A stretch of 64,000 nucleotides of DNA from Botrytis cinerea B05.10 (GCF_000143535.2 NC_037323.1:1426001-1490000), one strand, 5' to 3'. Counted from the stretch's first letter, positions 11,900-21,527 are shown. A program made the numbers and translations. The notes: generated by a model not told the origin, from the letters alone.

Positions 11900-12071
11900 T
11901 CTTATAATTCTCTTTTCTTTTCTAATTCTCTTTCTTATTCTCTTTCTGAATCTCTTTTTAAATCTCTTCTATTATTCTCTTTTCTAATTCTCTTTTCTTT
12001 TCTTATTCTCTTTCTAAATCCCTTTCTTATTCTCCTTCTAAGTCTCTTTCTAATTCTCTTTTCTTTTCTTA
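11900..12071. repeat. CT-rich degenerate satellite, left half
   Basis: Degenerate tandem repeat built on TCTCTTTCTAAT-like units of about 11-12 bp. It continues at 12670 after the solo LTR, and the duplicated TCTTA at 12067-12071 marks where the LTR split it. Confidence 0.85.
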
Positions 12072-12669
12072 TGTTACGGGAGCTGCCTCTAGGGTCACGT
12101 GGAAGTGTCTAGAGATCTCTCGAGGTGGTTTAGACTAGACTTCAAGTAGGGATTCAATAAGGTTGTAACTGATTGCAATTCTCGTAACTATAGTAATGAA
12201 ACTAATGATTGTTCTTGAGCACGAAGCTCTACATATAAGGAAACCCATTCCCTTATATAGACCTTCGTACTCTGTTGTCCCATCGATCCCACTCACCGGA
12301 AGTGGTGGGAGTGATGGGATCCCACTGATCCCATTGATAATAATCGGTGGGATTGATGGGACGGCCCATCACGTGATACCGGTTCCCGTGTCTTCCCGTG
12401 TCCTAGCTTATCTTTTATCCTAGGGCCAATCCCCTGGGACATTACTAATATAACTTCGCGAAAAGTTTGCAAAGTTATGTTCGGTGTTTCCTAGGACCTA
12501 TTGTCCTACGTTTCTAGGATATCCTATGACTAATACTATATACATGCCTGAGGCTTTCCTTGGGTGCCTAGTGTCCCCCAGTATACTGCAGCTGAATCAC
12601 TGAGGCCTATAATACCATTATAGCCTATACGTTGGTGATTCTACAGCCTGTTACTAATCCGTCGTAACA
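12072..12669 (-). mobile_element. Solo LTR, Boty-type, with a distinct U3 cassette
   Basis: A 598-bp LTR with TGTTAC...GTAACA tips and perfect TCTTA duplications (12067-12071 and 12670-12674). R, U5 and the outer U3 resemble the solo LTR at 5711, but the position just upstream of the TATA box holds a different cassette (about 12275-12375), a set of inverted repeats built from GATCCCA and TGGGAT. It has little RIP and lies opposite to the full-length elements. The short open frame inside it is not a gene. Confidence 0.93.
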
Positions 12670-12940
12670 TCTTATTCTCTTTCTAAATCCCTTTCTTATT
12701 CTCTTTCTAAATCCCTTTCTTATTCTCTTTCTAAGTCTCTTTCTAATTCTCTTTCTAATTCTCTAATTCTCTTTCTAATTCTCTTTCTAATTCTCTTTCT
12801 AATTCTCTTTCTAATTCTCTTTTTAATTCTCTTTTTAATTATCTTTTTATTATCTTTTTTATTTTCAAATTCTAATTCAAATTCTAATTCAGATTCTAAT
12901 TCAGATTCTAATTCAGATTCTAATTTAGATTTTAATATTG
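12670..12940. repeat. CT-rich satellite, right half, and a 12-bp repeat
   Basis: Continuation of the TCTCTTTCTAAT satellite to about 12850, then about five copies of an ATTCTAATTCAG-like 12-mer (12863-12935). Both are degenerate. Confidence 0.85.
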
Positions 12941-13203
12941 AAAAATGTTCAAGACAATTGTGCCTAAGACATTTATATTTCCTACTTATTAATATATTTC
13001 TGAATATATCTTTTTGTAATTCAATTTATTTAATCTATTGATTCTATTATTATTATTATTATAGGGTTTATTTTAAAACTAATTAAACTATTAGAAAGCT
13101 TTCAATTGCTTTAATCTAATTATTTCTTTTTCAATCGAATTCTTTTTCCTTTTAAGGTTATGTATTTGATTAAAATGGTTTTGTATATTTTTCCCCTTAT
13201 TCG
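12941..13203. other. AT-rich spacer
   Basis: AT-rich DNA with a short ATT microsatellite near 13045-13063. The last five bases (13199-13203, ATTCG) are the left target duplication of the outer retrotransposon. Confidence 0.6.
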
Positions 13204-13779
13204 TGTTACGACGGATTAGTAACAGGCTGTAGAATCACCAATGTATAGGCTATAATGGTATTATAGACCTCAATGATTCAACTGCAGTATACCAGGGGAC
13301 ATTAGGTATTCAAAGAAAGCCTTAGATATATATATAATATTAATTATAAGATATCCTAGAAATATAAAATACAATTTTTAAAACAATAGATCCTAAGAAA
13401 TATTGAATATAACTTTGCAAACTTTTTATAAAATTATATTAATAAAATCCCAAAAGATTAATTCCAGAACAAAACAATAAACTAGAATATTAAAAGTTAT
13501 AGGATTAATATTCTATAATAAACAATTTAAGAACAATAATGTTTTAAAAGCGATTAATTATTTCAATTATCCAAATGAAATGAAAATCTATATAAAAAAA
13601 TAGATTTCATTATAATATAAAACTTTATATTTAAAACAATAATTATTAATTTTATTATTATAATTATAAAAATTGCAATTAGTTATAATCTTATTAAATT
13701 CCTATTTGAAATTTAATCTAAAATATTTCGAAAAATCTTTAAACACTTTTATATAACTTTAAAAGTAGTTCCTATAATA
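13204..13779 (+). repeat. 5' LTR of the outer (RIP) element
   Basis: A 576-bp LTR. The left part is still readable as Boty-type U3 (GGATTAGTAACAGGCTGTAG); the right part is heavily RIP-mutated and ends at the decayed equivalent of CCCGTAACA. The decayed gag follows directly. Confidence 0.85.
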
Positions 13780-14955
13780 CTTTGAATATTATTTCTATTT
13801 CAAATATTAATTCAATAATTAATTACTAATATAATATTTAAAGATATTGTTATAAATCAATTTACTAAAAATATCAACAATATTAAAATAATTAATACTT
13901 CAAAAAAGATTATTATTAACAAAATATTTAAGATCATTTTATTAAATAAATATTAAAGTAATCAATAAAAGTTTAATACTTTCTTTTTATAATTTGAAAT
14001 CTATTTTCAATTCAATAGAAACAAATTCATTATTAAAGAATTTAAGAATATATAAATCGTATTATATTTTTGAGATAAAACAACCAAATGGATTTAATTA
14101 TATTTATATAATTATTTCGAATATAACAATAAGAATTGTATATAATTCATTTAAATAATCTTCAATAATTTTGAAAAATTTAAAACAAAGATTTATAAAA
14201 TCTTTGAAAATTCTAATAAATTAAAGGTAATAGAAAATAAAATTTTCAATTTTAAATAGATAAGATTAATATTGAAATATACTATAGAATTTCAAAAATA
14301 TACTAGAATAATTAAATAGAACGAAATCGCTATTATAAGTTATTATTGTAAAGAACTCAAATCAAAAATCAAATTAGAATTAGAAAGATTTGTTGAAAAT
14401 ATAGATCTGAATAATCTAATTCAGGATTTCATTAAATCAAATAATTGTTTTTATAAATATTAATAAAGCTAGAAATTATACAAATCCTAAAGAAATCAAA
14501 AGCAAAAGCATTATTACAAAAATAAAAATAGATTACATTACAATCTATAAAGATATAGAAACCTTATAAAACTAAACACTATATATTATATAAATAAGAA
14601 TAATAATTTAAAAAAGAAATAAAAATGAGAAAACAATTTATATTTTGAATATGAAAAAGCAAAATATCGAATAGTAGATTATTGAAATAAGAAAATAAAA
14701 GAAAAAAGGAATAATTTCAAACTTAAATTCAATAAAAACTAATTTAATACTATCTTTACAATTCCAAAAAATCTAATTAAATTCAAAAATATTGAGATTT
14801 TTATTGTTGAGGAATTCCAATAATTATTAAAGAAATTATTATAAAATCAAAAGAATATAAATATAATAAATTTATAAAAGCAAAAGTATTATAGAATTCC
14901 AATATTCTTTATAATAAAAGAAAATTATTAGAATAAAACAAAAGCAAATCACACT

Positions 14956-15513
14956 TGTTACGGAGGTACCCGCACCGCAACATGGATTATAAGATAAACC
15001 TAAGGCCTTGGTGTTGGAACCTACGAAAACAGCACTGTAGGGACAGTTGAATTAAAGGGTAACTAAAGATAGCAGTAACCGAATCAATAAGCAATGATTA
15101 AAAGATAGGTACCTATCTTTTGTTGGCACCTACCCTACAGTAGGCACAGGAGGGATAGCGGTTATAGGTTATCTAGTAAGCACAGGTTAGATAAGCAGTA
15201 GTATCATGTAGGTCACGGGGCAAGTGTCACGTGATGGATAGACAGGATAGGCAGGCTATCCAGGCTATCCGTGGATAGACAGGATAGACAGTCTACCCAA
15301 GCTATCCAGACGAGAACGAAGGTCTATATAAGGGAATGGGTTTCATTACAATGTAGAGCTTCGTGCTCAAGAACAATCATTAGTTTCATTACTATAGTTA
15401 CGAGAATTGCAACCAGTTACAACCTTATTGAATTCCTACTTGAAGTCTAGTCTAAACCACCTCGAGAGATCTCTAGACACTTCCACGTGACCCTAGAGGC
15501 AGCTCCCGTAACA
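14956..15513 (+). repeat. 5' LTR of the young element
   Basis: 558 bp. U3 begins TGTTACGGAGGTACCC and differs from the Boty-type U3 of the solo LTRs. A repeat cassette of GGATAGACAGGATA and TATCC units lies at 15235-15312, followed by the TATA box, R and a conserved U5 ending GGCAGCTCCCGTAACA. Confidence 0.95.
15325..15331 (+). promoter_or_regulatory. TATA box of the retrotransposon promoter
   Basis: TATATAA inside the 5' LTR, just after the GAACGAAGGTC motif that all LTR variants here share. A start about 30-40 bases downstream would fall near GTGCTCAAG at 15363, the segment complementary to the presumed primer site. Confidence 0.6.
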
Positions 15514-15524
15514 CTTTGAGCACC
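15514..15524 (+). promoter_or_regulatory. Putative primer-binding site (self-priming type)
   Basis: CTTTGAGCACC directly follows the 5' LTR, where reverse-transcription primers anneal. It lacks the usual TGG that pairs with a tRNA 3' CCA end. Bases 15516-15523 are perfectly complementary to GTGCTCAA at 15363-15370 in R, plus one G-U pair. This is the arrangement known from fission-yeast Tf1, whose mRNA 5' end primes itself. Confidence 0.5.
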
Positions 15525-15564
15525 ATTTCTGCTTCAAGTACCGATTCGATAACCAACCGCTAAT

Positions 15565-18500
15565 ATGGCATCCAGAGCCACCGCCACAGGTCAGTCTACC
15601 GGAGATACCAACGACATCGAGATGACCGATGCCCCAAAGGAGATCACTATCAACGAAACACTTAAGATCGCCTTACCAGACAAGTACCAAGGTAGTCGAC
15701 AAGAGCTCGATACTTTCCTCTTACAACTTGAGATCTACTTCCGATTCAATGAAGACAAGTTCACTACCAAGGAATCCAAGAGCATATGGGCTGCATCATA
15801 CCTCCGAGGTGAAGCAACCAAATGGATTCAACCATATTTGCGCGACTATTTCGAGCATGACGATAAGGATCGCATGCAACCCACCCGAACAATCTTCAAT
15901 AGTTTTGAAGGATTTAAGACAGAGATTCGTAGAATCTTCGGAAATTCCAACGAGTTAGAGGTAGCGGAAGATAAGATCTTCAACCTCAAGCAGACAGGAT
16001 CAGCATTGAAATATGCTACGGAATTTCGAAGATATGCTGGAACAACCAAGTGGGACGAAATCGCTATCATGAGTCACTACCGTAAGGGACTCAAACCAGA
16101 AGTCAGACTAGAGTTAGAAAGATCTGCCGAGAGTACAGATCTGAACGATCTAATTCAGGACTCCATCGAATCAGATGATCGTCTCTATAGATATCGACAA
16201 AGCCAAAGATCATACAAACCCCAAGGAAACCAAAAGCAAGGGCGTTACCGCAAGAATGAGGGTAGACCACGTTACAATCCACAGAGATACGGAGACCCCA
16301 TGGAACTAGACGCCACGCACTACACAAACGGGAACGATGACTCAGAAAAGAGACGAAGACGAGAAAACAACTTATGCTTTGAATGTGGAAAAGCAGGGCA
16401 CCGAGCAGTAGACTGCCGAAGCAAGAAGACAGGAGGAAAAAGGGGCAACTTCAAACCTAAGTTCGGCAAGGGCCAACTTAACGCCACCTTTGCCATCTCA
16501 GAAAACTCAACTAAAACCGAAAATACTGAGACTTTCACCGTTGAGGAATTTCAGCAATTACTAAAGGAATTACCACGAAATAAAGAGGGCATGAATGCAA
16601 TAGACTTATGGGAACAAGAGTATTACAGAACCCCAACACCCTCTGTGACAGAAGAAAGTCACCAGGACGAGGCAGAAGCGGACCACGCCACGATGAGCTG
16701 GACAGCTTGCTATGATGAATTCTGCGGAATCCATCGATCAGATAAAGAAGCAACCGGATGGTTCCCCAAGAAAAGGAAGACGAAGAACCATCAGAATAAT
16801 GTAACATGCGAGGATTTAACTCCCAATATAACTTCGCAAGAAGTTCGCAAAGTTACCCAGCAGTTGAATGCTACGGGACAGGCAGGACAAGTGTACTGCA
16901 AGGTCCAGATAAATGGACACATACAATCAGCCATGATAGATTCAGGGGCTACAGGAAATTTTATTGCACCAGAAGCTGCAAAGTACTTGGAAATACCACT
17001 TCAAACGAAACAACATCCCTACCGATTGCAGTTAGTTGACGGACAGCTAGCAGGGTCTGACGGAAAGATTTCGCAGGAGACAATCCCAGTACGAATGGGC
17101 ATAACCCAACATACAGAGGTTATACAGCTTGACGTTGTGCCATTGGGCCAACAACAGATCATCTTAGGAATGCCATGGTTGAAGGCACATAATCCGAAAA
17201 TAGATTGGGCACAAGGAATTGTGACATTTGATCAGTGCAAAAGCGGTCACAGGGACACGCTAGAGGCGTCCGCGAGACGTAACACGCGCCAAGGGGAGTT
17301 GAACGCGAACAACACCGGCGACGTAGGACACCCAGTCCAGGGTCCTCCATTAAGAGCGAAGGCCAGTACACCTCCTCTACAAATGCAGAAGCCAACGACA
17401 CGGCACGAAATCGCAATCGAGGCAAAAGAAAGGCCTACGATACCAGAACAGTACAAGAAATATGAACATGTTTTCAAAGAACCAGGGATCCATGAGGCTT
17501 TACCGGAACACAAGCCATGGGATCATGAGATAATATTGGAGGAAGGCAAGATGCCTGTGCACACCCCAATTTATTCAATGTCAGCCGATGAGTTAAAAAG
17601 GCTCAGAGAATACATCGACGACAATTTAGCCAAGGGATGGATCAGGGAATCCGCGTCCCAAGTGGCCAGTCCAACTATGTGGGTACCCAAGAAGGATGGA
17701 CCCGATAGACTAGTTGTAGACTATAGAAAGCTTAACGCACTCACTAAGAAGGATCGATATCCACTTCCATTAGCTACGGAATTAAGAGATCGATTAGGCG
17801 GAGCTACGATATTCACCAAGATGGACCTACGTAATGGTTACCACTTGATCAGAATGAAGGAAGGCGAAGAATGGAAAACCGCTTTCAAAACAAGATACGG
17901 GCTATACGAGTACCAAGTTATGCCATTCGGGCTAACCAACGCACCAGCTACTTTCATGAGGCTTATGAACAATGTGTTGTCACAATATTTGGATACTTGC
18001 TGTATATGCTACTTGGACGACATCCTAGTATATTCAAACAACAAGGTTCAACACATTAAGGACGTTAGCAACATCCTCGAAAGTCTATCCAAAGCAGACT
18101 TGCTGTGCAAACCAAGCAAATGCGAATTCCATGTCACAGAAACAGAATTCTTGGGATTCACCGTATCAAGCCAAGGGCTCAAGATGAGCAAAGACAAGGT
18201 TAAGGCAGTGCTCGAATGGAAGCAGCCGACCACAATCAAGGAAGTACAATCCTTTCTAGGATTTGTCAACTTCTATAGAAGATTTATCAAGGGTTATTCA
18301 GGGATTACTACACCCTTGACCACGTTAACCAGAAAAGATCAAGGAAGCTTCGAATGGACTGCCAAAGCACAGGAGTCATTCGATACACTCAAACAAGCAG
18401 TGGCAGAAGAACCAATACTGTTGACTTTTGACCCAGAGAAAGAAATCATAGTGGAAACGGATTCCTCAGATTTCGCTATAGGAGCAGTTCTGAGCCAACC

Positions 18501-20421
18501 GGGCCAGAATGGAAAATACCAGCCAATCGCATTCTACTCCCGAAAACTATCACCAGCTGAGTTAAATTACGAGATATATGACAAAGAATTACTGGCAATA
18601 GTCGATGCATTTAGAGAATGGCGAGTATATTTGGAAGGATCGAAATACACAGTACAGGTGTATACAGATCATAAGAACTTGGTTTACTTCACCACAACGA
18701 AGCAGTTAAACAGACGACAGGTCAGATGGTCGGAGACCATGGCCAACTACAATTTCAGAATTTCATATGTCAAAGGATCAGAAAACGCTAGAGCCGACGC
18801 TCTTAGCCGAAAACCAGAATATCAAGAAAACAAAACGTACGAGTCATACGCTATATTCAAGAAAGACGGCGAATCACTGGTCTACAATGCACCACAGCTT
18901 GCAGCAACACACCTGTTGGAAGACAACCACCTCAGGAAACAGATCCAATCACACTACAACAAGGATGCTACTGCCACACGCATACGCAAGACAATAGAAC
19001 CAGGATTCACTATAGAAGATGATACCATATACTTTCATGGAAAAGTATACATTCCGAGTCAAATGACCAAGGAATTTGTGACGGAACAACATGGGTTGCC
19101 GGCACACGGACATCAAGGGATTGCAAGAACATTTGCAAGAATCCGGGAAATCAGTTACTTCCCACGAATGAGAACGATAGTTGAAGAAGTTGTTGGAAAT
19201 TGTGACACCTGCATACGAAACAAGTCATCACGACATGCGCCGTATGGTCAGCTCCAGACCCCAGACATGCCTTCTCAGCCATGGAAGTCCATCACATGGG
19301 ACTTTGTGGTCAAACTACCACTCTCAAAGGATCCTACTACAGGAATTGAGTACGACGCGATACTCAATATAGTAGACAGGCTAACGAAATTTGCATATAT
19401 GATACCATTCAAGGAAACATGGGATGCTGAGCAACTAGCATATGTGTTCCTAAGGGTCATAGTAAGCATACACGGAGTACCAGATGAGATAATCTCGGAT
19501 CGAGACAAGCTCTTTACCTCGAAATTCTGGACTACCTTATTAGCACTTATGGGTATCAAGAGAAAGCTATCGACATCTTTCCACCCACAAACAGATGGTC
19601 AAACAGAGAGGACCAATCAGACAATGGAAGCATATCTTAGATGCTATGTAAATTATCGACAAGACAATTGGGTAGAGCTATTACCCATGGCACAGTTCGC
19701 ATACAATACATCGGAAACGGAAACCACGAAAATCACCCCAGCACGAGCTAATTTTGGGTTTAATCCACAAGCGTATAAAATCCCGATACCACAAGAAGTT
19801 AATGCCGAATCAGCAATAGTACAAGTCGAACAGCTGAAAGATCTCCAAGAGCAACTGGCTCTTGATCTAAGATTCATATCTTCCAGAACAGCAGCGTACT
19901 ACAATACGAAACGTAGTATGGAACCTACGCTTAAAGAGGGGGATAAAGTTTATTTGCTACAACGAAACATCGAAACCAAGAGACCAAGCAATAAACTCGA
20001 CCACAGGAAAATAGGACCATTCAAGATTGATAAGGTAATAGGAACGGTTAATTATCGATTGAAATTACCAGACACAATGAATATCCACCCAGTATTCCAC
20101 ATATCCTTGCTCGAACCAGCACCACCAGGAGCGCCAAATGCGCCATTTACAGAAATCGAACCAGTCAACCCAAACGCCATATACGACGTTGAAACAATAC
20201 TAGATTGTAAATATGTCAGGGGCAAAATCAAGTATTTGATCAAATGGTTAGACTACCCACATTCGGAAAACACATGGGAACTCAAGAAGGATCTCAGCTG
20301 CCCTGAGAAACTACAGGCATTCCACCTGAAGTACCCACATCTGCCAGCAAAGCCTCAAGCTCGGCATCAGACAACGGAGGTAACGAAGAACCGAAGAAGT
20401 CGAAGGAGGGGGAACCACTAG
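15565..20421 (+). CDS. Gag-Pol polyprotein of the young Gypsy element
   Basis: 1,618 residues in one frame, with no frameshift between gag and pol. Domains in order: Gag (about 30-200); CCHC zinc knuckle CFECGKAGHRAVDC at 271-284; aspartic protease with DSGA at 459; reverse transcriptase with YLDD at 816-819; RNase H starting near ETDSSD at 964; integrase HHCC zinc finger ending at Cys1213 and Cys1216; integrase catalytic residues consistent with Asp1246, Asp1312 and Glu1348; and a C-terminal chromodomain at about 1540-1592. The chromodomain places it in the chromovirus branch of Ty3/Gypsy elements and may direct integration to heterochromatin, which fits insertion into a RIP-mutated relative. 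The start ATG is 52 bases after the LTR. The last 128 bp overlap the antisense gene. Confidence 0.96.
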   Translation: MASRATATGQSTGDTNDIEMTDAPKEITINETLKIALPDKYQGSRQELDTFLLQLEIYFRFNEDKFTTKESKSIWAASYLRGEATKWIQPYLRDYFEHDDKDRMQPTRTIFNSFEGFKTEIRRIFGNSNELEVAEDKIFNLKQTGSALKYATEFRRYAGTTKWDEIAIMSHYRKGLKPEVRLELERSAESTDLNDLIQDSIESDDRLYRYRQSQRSYKPQGNQKQGRYRKNEGRPRYNPQRYGDPMELDATHYTNGNDDSEKRRRRENNLCFECGKAGHRAVDCRSKKTGGKRGNFKPKFGKGQLNATFAISENSTKTENTETFTVEEFQQLLKELPRNKEGMNAIDLWEQEYYRTPTPSVTEESHQDEAEADHATMSWTACYDEFCGIHRSDKEATGWFPKKRKTKNHQNNVTCEDLTPNITSQEVRKVTQQLNATGQAGQVYCKVQINGHIQSAMIDSGATGNFIAPEAAKYLEIPLQTKQHPYRLQLVDGQLAGSDGKISQETIPVRMGITQHTEVIQLDVVPLGQQQIILGMPWLKAHNPKIDWAQGIVTFDQCKSGHRDTLEASARRNTRQGELNANNTGDVGHPVQGPPLRAKASTPPLQMQKPTTRHEIAIEAKERPTIPEQYKKYEHVFKEPGIHEALPEHKPWDHEIILEEGKMPVHTPIYSMSADELKRLREYIDDNLAKGWIRESASQVASPTMWVPKKDGPDRLVVDYRKLNALTKKDRYPLPLATELRDRLGGATIFTKMDLRNGYHLIRMKEGEEWKTAFKTRYGLYEYQVMPFGLTNAPATFMRLMNNVLSQYLDTCCICYLDDILVYSNNKVQHIKDVSNILESLSKADLLCKPSKCEFHVTETEFLGFTVSSQGLKMSKDKVKAVLEWKQPTTIKEVQSFLGFVNFYRRFIKGYSGITTPLTTLTRKDQGSFEWTAKAQESFDTLKQAVAEEPILLTFDPEKEIIVETDSSDFAIGAVLSQPGQNGKYQPIAFYSRKLSPAELNYEIYDKELLAIVDAFREWRVYLEGSKYTVQVYTDHKNLVYFTTTKQLNRRQVRWSETMANYNFRISYVKGSENARADALSRKPEYQENKTYESYAIFKKDGESLVYNAPQLAATHLLEDNHLRKQIQSHYNKDATATRIRKTIEPGFTIEDDTIYFHGKVYIPSQMTKEFVTEQHGLPAHGHQGIARTFARIREISYFPRMRTIVEEVVGNCDTCIRNKSSRHAPYGQLQTPDMPSQPWKSITWDFVVKLPLSKDPTTGIEYDAILNIVDRLTKFAYMIPFKETWDAEQLAYVFLRVIVSIHGVPDEIISDRDKLFTSKFWTTLLALMGIKRKLSTSFHPQTDGQTERTNQTMEAYLRCYVNYRQDNWVELLPMAQFAYNTSETETTKITPARANFGFNPQAYKIPIPQEVNAESAIVQVEQLKDLQEQLALDLRFISSRTAAYYNTKRSMEPTLKEGDKVYLLQRNIETKRPSNKLDHRKIGPFKIDKVIGTVNYRLKLPDTMNIHPVFHISLLEPAPPGAPNAPFTEIEPVNPNAIYDVETILDCKYVRGKIKYLIKWLDYPHSENTWELKKDLSCPEKLQAFHLKYPHLPAKPQARHQTTEVTKNRRSRRRGNH

Positions 20422-20869
20422 GAACGGGCGCAGCGACATCTGCGGTTTCTTTGTCCACACGCTCTTTTTCCAGCTTTTCCTTTTCTTCCAGAGCATCGAG
20501 CTCATCCATAGAACTGAGACCAGCAGCTATCATTTTCTTTTCCCGTTCATCCAGAAATCGTTGTTGTTTGCGCAAACGAAGAATTTTAGCCATGGCCTCT
20601 TCCTCTTCGTCGCGAAGGCGCTGGCGCTGACGATCAATGGACTCCCAGTCGGATACGGAAGGCATTTGATTTCGCTCTCTCACATCGCAGGTTTTGCCCT
20701 GCCTACAGCACTCAGCACAGCGGCCAACATTAGGACCAATTTTCATTCCAACACAACGTTTGTTGGATTTTTCACAACGAGAGCATGCAACCATTTCGAT
20801 TCCTAACCTCTCAATCCGCTGACCAAGGGATATTTGTTCTGTTCGTTTTTTGGTACGCTCAACTGGCAT
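20294..20869 (-). CDS. Antisense retrotransposon gene: Zn2Cys6-like cluster plus coiled coil
   Basis: 191 residues read opposite to gag-pol, starting 100 bp before the 3' LTR and overlapping the last 128 bp of pol. Cysteines at 29, 32, 39, 51, 54 and 61 give C-x2-C-x6-C-x11-C-x2-C-x6-C, exactly the fungal Zn(2)-Cys(6) binuclear cluster pattern, with the basic stretch EKSNKR between the second and third cysteines as in DNA-binding members. A long charged helix (about 75-150), probably a coiled coil, follows, then an acidic, hydrophobic tail with FDFFGSSLPPLSD that could be an activation or interaction segment. I remember reports of an extra antisense ORF (brtp1) in some Botrytis Gypsy elements; this may be the same gene. 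DNA binding is inferred. Confidence 0.8.
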   Translation of the reverse strand: MPVERTKKRTEQISLGQRIERLGIEMVACSRCEKSNKRCVGMKIGPNVGRCAECCRQGKTCDVRERNQMPSVSDWESIDRQRQRLRDEEEEAMAKILRLRKQQRFLDEREKKMIAAGLSSMDELDALEEKEKLEKERVDKETADVAAPVPSGSPSFDFFGSSLPPLSDAELEALLADVGTSGGMPVVSQGS

Positions 20870-20956
20870 ATTGAAAGAAAGAAGCAGTTAGTCAATCAGT
20901 GAGAAATCGATATGGGGGAACCCCGCTATATAGACGCTTGGGGCAAGCGCTAGTCT

Positions 20957-20968
20957 AGGAAGGGGATA
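20957..20968 (+). promoter_or_regulatory. Polypurine tract
   Basis: AGGAAGGGGATA lies immediately upstream of the 3' LTR, the normal plus-strand primer position. A decayed version (AAAAAGGGGATAA) sits at the same place in the outer element. Confidence 0.7.
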
Positions 20969-20969
20969 G

Positions 20970-21527
20970 TGTTACGGAGGTACCCGCACCGCAACATGGA
21001 TTATAAGATAAACCTAAGGCCTTGGTGTTGGAACCTACGAAAACAGCACTGTAGGGACAGTTGAATTAAAGGGTAACTAAAGATAGCAGTAACCGAATCA
21101 ATAAGCAATGATTAAAAGATAGGTACCTATCTTTTGTTGGCACCTACCCTACAGTAGGCACAGGAGGGATAGCGGTTATAGGTTATCTAGTAAGCACAGG
21201 TTAGATAAGCAGTAGTATCATGTAGGTCACGGGGCAAGTGTCACGTGATGGATAGACAGGATAGGCAGGCTATCCAGGCTATCCGTGGATAGACAGGATA
21301 GACAGTCTACCCAAGCTATCCAGACGAGAACGAAGGTCTATATAAGGGAATGGGTTTCATTACAATGTAGAGCTTCGTGCTCAAGAACAATCATTAGTTT
21401 CATTACTATAGTTACGAGAATTGCAACCAGTTACAACCTTATTGAATTCCTACTTGAAGTCTAGTCTAAACCACCTCGAGAGATCTCTAGACACTTCCAC
21501 GTGACCCTAGAGGCAGCTCCCGTAACA
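20970..21527 (+). repeat. 3' LTR of the young element
   Basis: 558 bp, with no difference from the 5' LTR that I could find by eye. It is preceded by the polypurine tract at 20957-20968. Confidence 0.95.

Larger units (their letters stand above)
14956..21527 (+). mobile_element. Full-length young Ty3/Gypsy chromodomain retrotransposon (Boty-like)
   Basis: The element is 6,572 bp with two 558-bp LTRs that appear identical on reading, TGTTAC...GTAACA tips and perfect ACACT duplications (14951-14955 and 21528-21532). It contains one uninterrupted gag-pol frame and an antisense gene before the 3' LTR. There are no RIP signatures, although it sits inside a RIP-destroyed relative. Matching LTRs and open frames mean a very recent insertion that is probably still competent. 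The CTCCCGTAACACTTTGAGCACC junction at 15503-15524 matches, from memory, a published Boty primer. The family call is strong; the subfamily is unsettled because U3 differs from the solo LTRs here. Confidence 0.97.

Noticed and set aside
12196..12423. 75-codon open frame
   Set aside because: It lies wholly inside a solo LTR, across the inverted-repeat cassette.
12863..12935. Short repeats considered as a CRISPR array
   Set aside because: Direct 12-bp tandem units without spacers, in a eukaryotic genome.
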